Part shown: in pieces, positions 59,205 through 64,000 of the stretch | Position numbering within the stretch: the stretch's first letter is position 1 | Layout of the letters: every line of letters starts with the position of its first letter | Assembly (NCBI RefSeq): GCF_015775515.1 | Contig: NZ_CP065383.1 | Span: forward strand, 2,728,001-2,792,000 | Length of the DNA stretch: 64,000 nucleotides | Origin: Atribacter laminatus | GTDB lineage: Bacteria > Atribacterota > Atribacteria > Atribacterales > Atribacteraceae | Direction: 5' to 3' | The notes under the pieces: generated by a model | The model's database searches: none | Seen by the model: only the letters and a program-made list of their open reading frames with translations | What the model was told of the DNA's origin: nothing | Position numbers and translations under genes: made by a program

Positions 59205-60457
59205 AATCGGCAATTCTCTGCATTGGAACCGAAATAACAACTGGGCTGGTAAAAGATCTCAACGCTCATTTTTTAGCTTTTAACCTTACAGCAGTTGGCC
59301 TTTTCCCCAAGTTGGTTTTGTTTGTACCCGATCATAAAGAGACAATTACCAAAACTTTACAATTTTTATTTAAGGATGAAGAAATTCAATCGATATTTAT
59401 AACTGGTGGGTTAGGTCCGACCCAAGATGACCTGACTCGAGAAATATTAGCTGAATTTATAGGAAAAAAGTTATGTTTCGTACCCGAACAATGGGATAAT
59501 ATTATTCGATTTTACCAAAAGATTCGTCATACTCTTCCACCTGATAATAATAAAAAGCAGGCTTTTATCCCAGAAGGATCCCTTCTCTTAGAAAATCCCC
59601 TGGGAACCGCTCCTGGCTTTATTATCAGTTTTCAAGATAAAAAGATATATGTCATACCTGGAGTACCAAAAGAAACCCAGTACTTTTGGCCGATCATTAA
59701 GACCCATCTCCCCTCAAATGATAATCAGTTTTATCGAAGTGAGATGATAAAAGCTTGTGGAGTGGGGGAGTCGCTATTTGAAACCAAACTCCAGCCTATT
59801 TTAATGTCTCTACCGGATACCTTACAATCGGCATATCTACCCTATTTTGGAGAGGTATGGTTTTACCTCTATTCTTATCAAAAAAATCCTCAGGTTATTC
59901 AAAGTGCTGAAAACATCCTTAAAAAAATCAAGGAAGCATGGAAGCCCTATCTCTTTTCTCGGTGGGGGGATACTCTTGAACAGGCTTGTGGAAATCTTCT
60001 CATTGAAAAACACTTAACCATTGCTACTGCAGAATCTTGTAGCGGGGGGTTATTGAGCCATCGCTTAACCAATATTCCCGGAAGTTCAGCCTATTTTAAT
60101 CGTGGATATGTAGTCTATAGTAACCAAGCCAAAATTGATACAATCGGTGTGCCTTCATCATTGATTACTCAGCATGGAGCTGTATCAGAAGAAGTCGCTC
60201 GAGCTTTGGCTGAAGGAGTAAGAGAAAAATCTCATGCCGATATTGGAATTGGAATCACTGGCATTGCTGGTCCTTCAGGCGGCTCAGAACAAAAACCGGT
60301 TGGATTAGTTTACATAGGAATATCCTATTCTCAGCACAATCAGGTTCAGAAATATCTCTTTTCCGGTGACCGAGAAGTAATCAAAATCCTCTCGACACAA
60401 AGTGCACTTACCCAATTGTTTTTTCAGCTCCAAAGGGGTATAAATGATGAACGATAA
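59201..60457 (+). CDS. cinA: CinA family protein (ADP-ribose pyrophosphatase/nicotinamide-nucleotide amidase)
   Basis: CinA proteins combine an N-terminal MoaB/COG1058-like domain, which hydrolyses ADP-ribose, with a C-terminal PncC-like domain that deamidates NMN. The 418-residue protein has both: AILCIGTEITTGLVKDLNAHF and TGGLGPTQDDLTREILAEF first, then IATAESCSGGLLSHRLTNIPGSS and GITGIAGPSGG. It recycles pyridine nucleotides, which also arise from NAD-dependent LigA activity. In many bacteria cinA lies next to recA; here one gene intervenes. Its start overlaps rimO by ATGA. Confidence 0.95.
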   Translation: MKSAILCIGTEITTGLVKDLNAHFLAFNLTAVGLFPKLVLFVPDHKETITKTLQFLFKDEEIQSIFITGGLGPTQDDLTREILAEFIGKKLCFVPEQWDNIIRFYQKIRHTLPPDNNKKQAFIPEGSLLLENPLGTAPGFIISFQDKKIYVIPGVPKETQYFWPIIKTHLPSNDNQFYRSEMIKACGVGESLFETKLQPILMSLPDTLQSAYLPYFGEVWFYLYSYQKNPQVIQSAENILKKIKEAWKPYLFSRWGDTLEQACGNLLIEKHLTIATAESCSGGLLSHRLTNIPGSSAYFNRGYVVYSNQAKIDTIGVPSSLITQHGAVSEEVARALAEGVREKSHADIGIGITGIAGPSGGSEQKPVGLVYIGISYSQHNQVQKYLFSGDREVIKILSTQSALTQLFFQLQRGINDER

Positions 60458-61019
60458 CCCAATTCGCTGTTTTGTCGCCTTTGATCTCTCACCAGAAACG
60501 AAAGCTTTTATTTCTTCAATAATTGAAAAAAATCAAGCTCATTTGCCCCAAGCTCGATGGGTACGACCCGATCAGATCCATGTCACCCTCCAATTTTTTG
60601 CTGCATTATTACCCTCTCAAGTCAATCAGGTAAAATCAATTATCCAAAAGCTCTTTACACAGGTTGAAAGTTTTCCTTCAACCTTAGCAGAAATCGGTGC
60701 ATTTTCTTCATGGAATCGAGCAAGGGTTATTTGGCTTGGTTTTGATCATCAATCAAGTACAATAATGAAGCAGGCAACACAGACTTTTAACCAAAATTGT
60801 GCAAAACAAGGAATAGCAGTCGATCTAACCCGTCCTTTTTCTCCTCATCTTACTCTAGCTCGGCTTAAAAATCCGGTTTCTATTCATCCTCAACAATTGT
60901 TCCAACCAAAATGTTATACTACTTCTATCAGACAGGTATCATTTTATCAAAGCACTTTGACGCCTCGGGGAGCCATGTATTCCCCTTTGATAACCATACT
61001 GCTGAAAGAGGTGAAATAA
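60444..61019 (+). CDS. thpR: RNA 2',3'-cyclic phosphodiesterase (2H superfamily, ThpR)
   Basis: This 2H-phosphoesterase opens 2',3'-cyclic ends on RNA and was first described as a 2'-5' RNA ligase. The 191-residue protein has both catalytic HxT motifs, in QIHVTLQF and PHLTLAR. They are about 80 residues apart, along with CFVAFDLSPE at the N-terminus. ATG 60444 or ATG 60447 follows AAAGGGG, and the gene overlaps cinA by 14 bases. Its placement between cinA and recA is known in Gram-positive-type genomes. Confidence 0.94.
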   Translation: MMNDNPIRCFVAFDLSPETKAFISSIIEKNQAHLPQARWVRPDQIHVTLQFFAALLPSQVNQVKSIIQKLFTQVESFPSTLAEIGAFSSWNRARVIWLGFDHQSSTIMKQATQTFNQNCAKQGIAVDLTRPFSPHLTLARLKNPVSIHPQQLFQPKCYTTSIRQVSFYQSTLTPRGAMYSPLITILLKEVK

Positions 61020-62030
61020 TTGACAGATAAAGAAGATATGGTAAAACAAGCCATCAATATGATTGAAAAAAAATATGGTAAAGGCGCAATTATGCTGTTA
61101 AACCAAGAAACCATGGCAACCGATATCGAAATTATAAAAACCGGTTCGGTTCTCCTCAACATGGCTTTAGGAGTGGGTGGTATCCCTCGCGGTCGGGTAG
61201 TGGAAATATATGGACCGGAAGCTTCAGGGAAAACCACTATTGCTCTCCACATCATTGCCGAAGCCCAAAAAAAAGGTGGAATAGCAGCTTTTATTGATGC
61301 CGAACACGCGCTCGATCCTACCTATGCAGGGAAAATAGGAGTTCAAGTTGACAAACTCCTCATCTCTCAGCCGAGTACGGCCGAAGAAGCTTTGGATATC
61401 GTTGACACTTTGGTTCGGAGTGGAGCAGTGGACACGGTGGTTTTGGATTCGGTAGCCGCCTTGGTTCCACGCGCTGAGCTGGAGGGAACTATTGGAGAAC
61501 AAATAATTGGACTCCAAGCCCGACTCATGTCCCAAGCATTACGAAAACTCACTGGATTTATTAGTAAAACCAGAACCGTAGCAATCTTTGTTAATCAATT
61601 AAGAGAAACCATAGGAAACATTTATGGGCCAAGTGAAACTACACCTGGTGGGCGAGCATTGAAGTTTTATGCCAGTGTACGTATTGATGTCCGAAAAAGA
61701 GACTTTATCCGCATTGTTGATAATGAAATTGTTGGAACCAAAACTCGAGTTAAAGTAGTTAAAAATAAAGTGGCTTCTCCCTTCAAAGAAGTAGAAATCG
61801 AATTGATATACGGAGAGGGGATATCTAAAGAAGGGGAAATTCTTACTCTTGGAGAAAATACCGGACTGGTAAAACGAGCTGGAAGTTGGTTTTCTTTTAA
61901 TGATAATCGCTTAGGGCAAGGGCGAGAAAATACCCGGTCTTTCTTAAAAGAAAATCCAGATATTGCCAGCCAAATCTTAATCGCAGCATTAGAAAAAATG
62001 AATGTAGATCCGAATTTAGTCATGAATTAA
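61020..62030 (+). CDS. recA: Recombinase RecA
   Basis: RecA forms filaments on single-stranded DNA for strand exchange and SOS signalling. The TTG start at 61020 directly follows the thpR stop, with GAGGTGA upstream. The 336-residue protein has Walker [37 protein letters not shown] and a short C-terminal domain. The L2/MAW region reads [12 protein letters not shown], then [13 protein letters not shown]. It differs from the common GNPETT form but keeps the core ETTxGGxALKF. No intein or frameshift is present. recX follows after four bases, so the regulator is co-expressed. Confidence 0.97.
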   Translation: MTDKEDMVKQAINMIEKKYGKGAIMLLNQETMATDIEIIKTGSVLLNMALGVGGIPRGRVVEIYGPEASGKTTIALHIIAEAQKKGGIAAFIDAEHALDPTYAGKIGVQVDKLLISQPSTAEEALDIVDTLVRSGAVDTVVLDSVAALVPRAELEGTIGEQIIGLQARLMSQALRKLTGFISKTRTVAIFVNQLRETIGNIYGPSETTPGGRALKFYASVRIDVRKRDFIRIVDNEIVGTKTRVKVVKNKVASPFKEVEIELIYGEGISKEGEILTLGENTGLVKRAGSWFSFNDNRLGQGRENTRSFLKENPDIASQILIAALEKMNVDPNLVMN

Positions 62031-62034
62031 TCTG

Positions 62035-62502
62035 ATGAAGAGAAAACTGACTGTAGAAGAAAGGATTGTTCGACTAATTAGTAAAGCCTGGTATACCAAA
62101 AAAAAGCTTAGAGGGAAGTTAATATCAGAAGGATACCCGGAAAACGATGTTGAAGAAGCCCTTCAGGCTTTTGAACAAGATGGATATATCGATGATGAAT
62201 TTTTTATGAAAACCTATTTGGAAGGGAAAAGAAACAGCAACCCCCGTGGTTACTGGGCTTATAAAACTGAATTGGAACGATTGGGTATCGAAAAAGATTT
62301 ACTTGAACAATTTCGATCTATCTATTATCCTCCTTCCGAAGAAGTCAAAGATGGAATTGAACTGATCCGAAAATGGTTTCAACAAGGGGAAACCAGTCGT
62401 GATCGAATAATCCACCGCTTATCGCGAAAAGGGTTCAGTTATGATATTGCCGAATGGTCATGGGATCAATTTCAAGCTAATCGGGAAGGGGAGTTATCTT
62501 GA
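62035..62502 (+). CDS. recX: Regulatory protein RecX
   Basis: RecX binds along the RecA filament and limits its extension. The 155-residue protein is made of repeated three-helix units. The first includes AWYTKKKLRGKLISEGYPENDVEEALQAFEQDGYIDDEFFMKTYLEGK, then NPRGYWAYKTELERLGI. The last is around TSRDRIIHRLSRKGFSYDIAEW. ATG 62035 lies four bases after recA. The stop codon overlaps the -35 box of the next promoter. Confidence 0.93.
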   Translation: MKRKLTVEERIVRLISKAWYTKKKLRGKLISEGYPENDVEEALQAFEQDGYIDDEFFMKTYLEGKRNSNPRGYWAYKTELERLGIEKDLLEQFRSIYYPPSEEVKDGIELIRKWFQQGETSRDRIIHRLSRKGFSYDIAEWSWDQFQANREGELS

Positions 62503-62527
62503 CTTGATCTTTACCCATCGGTAAAAT
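62499..62527 (+). promoter_or_regulatory. Promoter for rny
   Basis: TTGACT (62499-62504, five of six bases) and TAAAAT (62522-62527, five of six) are 17 bases apart. The -35 box overlaps the recX stop. The leader before rny would be about 155 bases, AT-rich, and without obvious strong hairpins. Confidence 0.65.
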
Positions 62528-62690
62528 ATTCTCTATGCAGTTTTTTAACATAGCTTTGAATGAGTACAAAATTTTATTTCATTGAAAAGAAGAAAAATCC
62601 AAAAATTCTTTAAACATCGAATAGAATCAGTCAATACCCATCAGGCTTTTTATTCGTACTTTGAAAATTGAATAAGGGGTGATCGCACAA

Positions 62691-64000
62691 ATGTTGCTTG
62701 TATATATATTAATAGGTATTGTGGTCGGAGTCGGGTTAGGATTTAAAACCGGCATGGCTTTTAAGCTGAAACAGATGCAACAGAAAAAAGAAGATGTGGA
62801 GCAAAAAATCCAAGAAATGCTTCAAGATGCCAATCGTGAAGCCGAAACAATAAAAAAAGAGGCCTTACTGAGCTCTAAAGAACAAGTTATTCGAGAAAAA
62901 CAAGCCTTAGAAGAAGAAATAAGGAAAAAAAGAAAAGATTTACAGGGTTTTGAGGCCCGCTTGTTGAGAAGAGAAGAAATGTTAGAAAGGCGAAGCGAGC
63001 AGATTGAAAAAAGAGATAATCATCTTCAAAAAATCACAGAAGACGCAGAAAAAATGCTTATAGAAGTGGAAGAAATGAAGGCAAAAGAAGTGGAAGAACT
63101 GGCTCGAATTGGCGGATTAACCATTGAAGATGCCCGTGAAGAATTGCTGGATCGGTTAGAAAAAACTCTGGCGTTTGAAACCGGCTTAAAAATAAAAGAA
63201 GCGGAAGAAAACGCGAAGAAAGAAGCGGAAAAAAACGCTCGTCATATCGTTGTTCAAGCAGTGCAGCGATACGCTGCTGAATACACCGCAGAAAACACTG
63301 TCTCAATTGTTAGTTTACCGAATGATGACATGAAAGGACGCATAATCGGTAGAGAAGGAAGAAATATTCGGACTTTTGAAATGATGACTGGAGTTGATCT
63401 CATTATCGACGATACTCCTGAAGCAGTTATCATTTCTTCCTTTGATCCTATCCGTCGTGAAATTGCTCGTATTGCTTTGGAAAAACTAATCTTAGATGGT
63501 CGTATTCACCCAGCGCGGATCGAAGAGCTTATTGAACGAGCAAAAACCCAGGTTGAAGAAAAAATAATCCAAGAGGGTGAGCAGGCTCTTTTTGACACTG
63601 GGATGAAAAATGTCAATTCTGATTTGGTAAAGCTTTTAGGAAAGCTTTACTATCGAACCAGCTATGGGCAAAATGTACTCCAACACTCTAAAGAAGTAAC
63701 CCATTTCGCCGGGATTATGGCTTCTGAACTGGGAATAAATGTCAATCTTGCTAAAAGAGCTGGTCTGCTTCATGATATTGGGAAGTCTTTGGATCATGAA
63801 ATCGAAGGACCGCATGCCAAAATCGGAGCTGAATTAGCAGAACGTTATGGCGAAAAATGGGAAATCGTTCATGCCATAGAAGCACATCATAACGACATCG
63901 AACCACAAACCATTGAAGCTGTTTTGATTCAAGCTGCTGATGCCATATCAGCTTCAAGACCAGGAGCTCGTCGGGAAAGCTTAGAAGCCTATATCAAAAG
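62691..64000 (+). CDS. rny: Ribonuclease Y, 3'-truncated by window edge
   Basis: RNase Y is a membrane-anchored endoribonuclease that starts mRNA decay. The frame is open from ATG 62691, which follows GGGGTGAT, to the last base, so about 437 codons are present and roughly 80 are missing. It has one N-terminal membrane helix (residues 2-20), a long charged coiled coil (about 25-200) and a KH domain ([26 protein letters not shown]). An HD domain has the metal motif HDIGK at 361-365 and HH in AIEAHHND. The order recA-recX-rny is common in Gram-positive-type genomes. Confidence 0.97.
   Translation, partial: MLLVYILIGIVVGVGLGFKTGMAFKLKQMQQKKEDVEQKIQEMLQDANREAETIKKEALLSSKEQVIREKQALEEEIRKKRKDLQGFEARLLRREEMLERRSEQIEKRDNHLQKITEDAEKMLIEVEEMKAKEVEELARIGGLTIEDAREELLDRLEKTLAFETGLKIKEAEENAKKEAEKNARHIVVQAVQRYAAEYTAENTVSIVSLPNDDMKGRIIGREGRNIRTFEMMTGVDLIIDDTPEAVIISSFDPIRREIARIALEKLILDGRIHPARIEELIERAKTQVEEKIIQEGEQALFDTGMKNVNSDLVKLLGKLYYRTSYGQNVLQHSKEVTHFAGIMASELGINVNLAKRAGLLHDIGKSLDHEIEGPHAKIGAELAERYGEKWEIVHAIEAHHNDIEPQTIEAVLIQAADAISASRPGARRESLEAYIK

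Overview
This window is a compact, AT-rich bacterial chromosome segment made almost entirely of core housekeeping genes. About 55 protein genes lie on the + strand in tight operons, where stop/start overlaps of the ATGA and TAATG type and strong Shine-Dalgarno (SD) sites are common. Only two genes are on the - strand: tRNA-Leu(CAA) and a class A penicillin-binding protein. No insertion sequence, prophage, CRISPR array, rRNA or toxin-antitoxin pair is visible. Gene order mixes Firmicutes-like blocks (nusA-ylxR-infB-ylxP-rbfA-nrnA-truB-ribF-rpsO-pnp, whiA, mutS2, rimO-cinA-recA-recX-rny) with signs of a two-membrane cell: the peptide-type ABC binding protein has an ordinary Sec signal without a lipobox cysteine. 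My best guess is a deep-branching anaerobe such as Atribacterota (OP9/JS1). That is an inference from gene content and order and needs a phylogeny.

Layout. 1-4678: 3' part of guaA, then purA and ligA. 4675-12347: gatC-gatA-gatB-dnaE and an exported TPR protein, behind a good sigma-70-type promoter that overlaps the ligA stop. 12365-12492: tRNA-Leu(CAA) on the - strand with its own promoter. 12524-23226: stand-alone PolI-type 5'-3' exonuclease, glgA, coaE, then uvrB-uvrA-uvrC-whiA. 23433-24570: an orphan MalK/UgpC-type ATPase with a structured leader and its own terminator. 24652-33682: gapA-tpiA-secG-nicotinate phosphoribosyltransferase followed by a five-gene dipeptide/oligopeptide-type ABC transporter. 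33727-35032: infC-rpmI-rplT, with infC starting at a rare AUC codon and a perfect 21-bp-stem terminator at the end. 35084-41404: pheS-pheT-cvpA-mutS2, where cvpA also appears to start at AUC. 41419-43383: penicillin-binding protein 1A on the - strand, divergent from queT-tyrS across a symmetric promoter region. 45220-45636: the one long non-coding stretch, which looks like a nusA attenuator. 45637-54894: the nusA-to-pnp translation/RNA operon. 54914-64000: ftsK, a RodZ-like protein, rimO, cinA, thpR, recA, recX and the 5' part of rny.

How the genes work together. The window covers purine branch-point enzymes, tRNA-dependent amidation, replication and nucleotide-excision repair, lower glycolysis, initiation factors 2 and 3, ribosome maturation, RNA turnover (PNPase, RNase Y, NrnA) and DNA segregation/recombination (FtsK, RecA/RecX). 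I found no clearly new multi-gene system. The points worth attention are regulatory: two apparent AUC start codons (infC, cvpA), a probable terminator/attenuator just upstream of nusA, a leader with two overlapping inverted repeats before the orphan ATPase, a 13-bp-stem hairpin that can mask the dppB SD, and a mirror-image extended -10 region between the penicillin-binding protein and queT. Gene-content oddities are the missing rimP, the missing pgk between gapA and tpiA, and a PolI exonuclease domain encoded without a polymerase.
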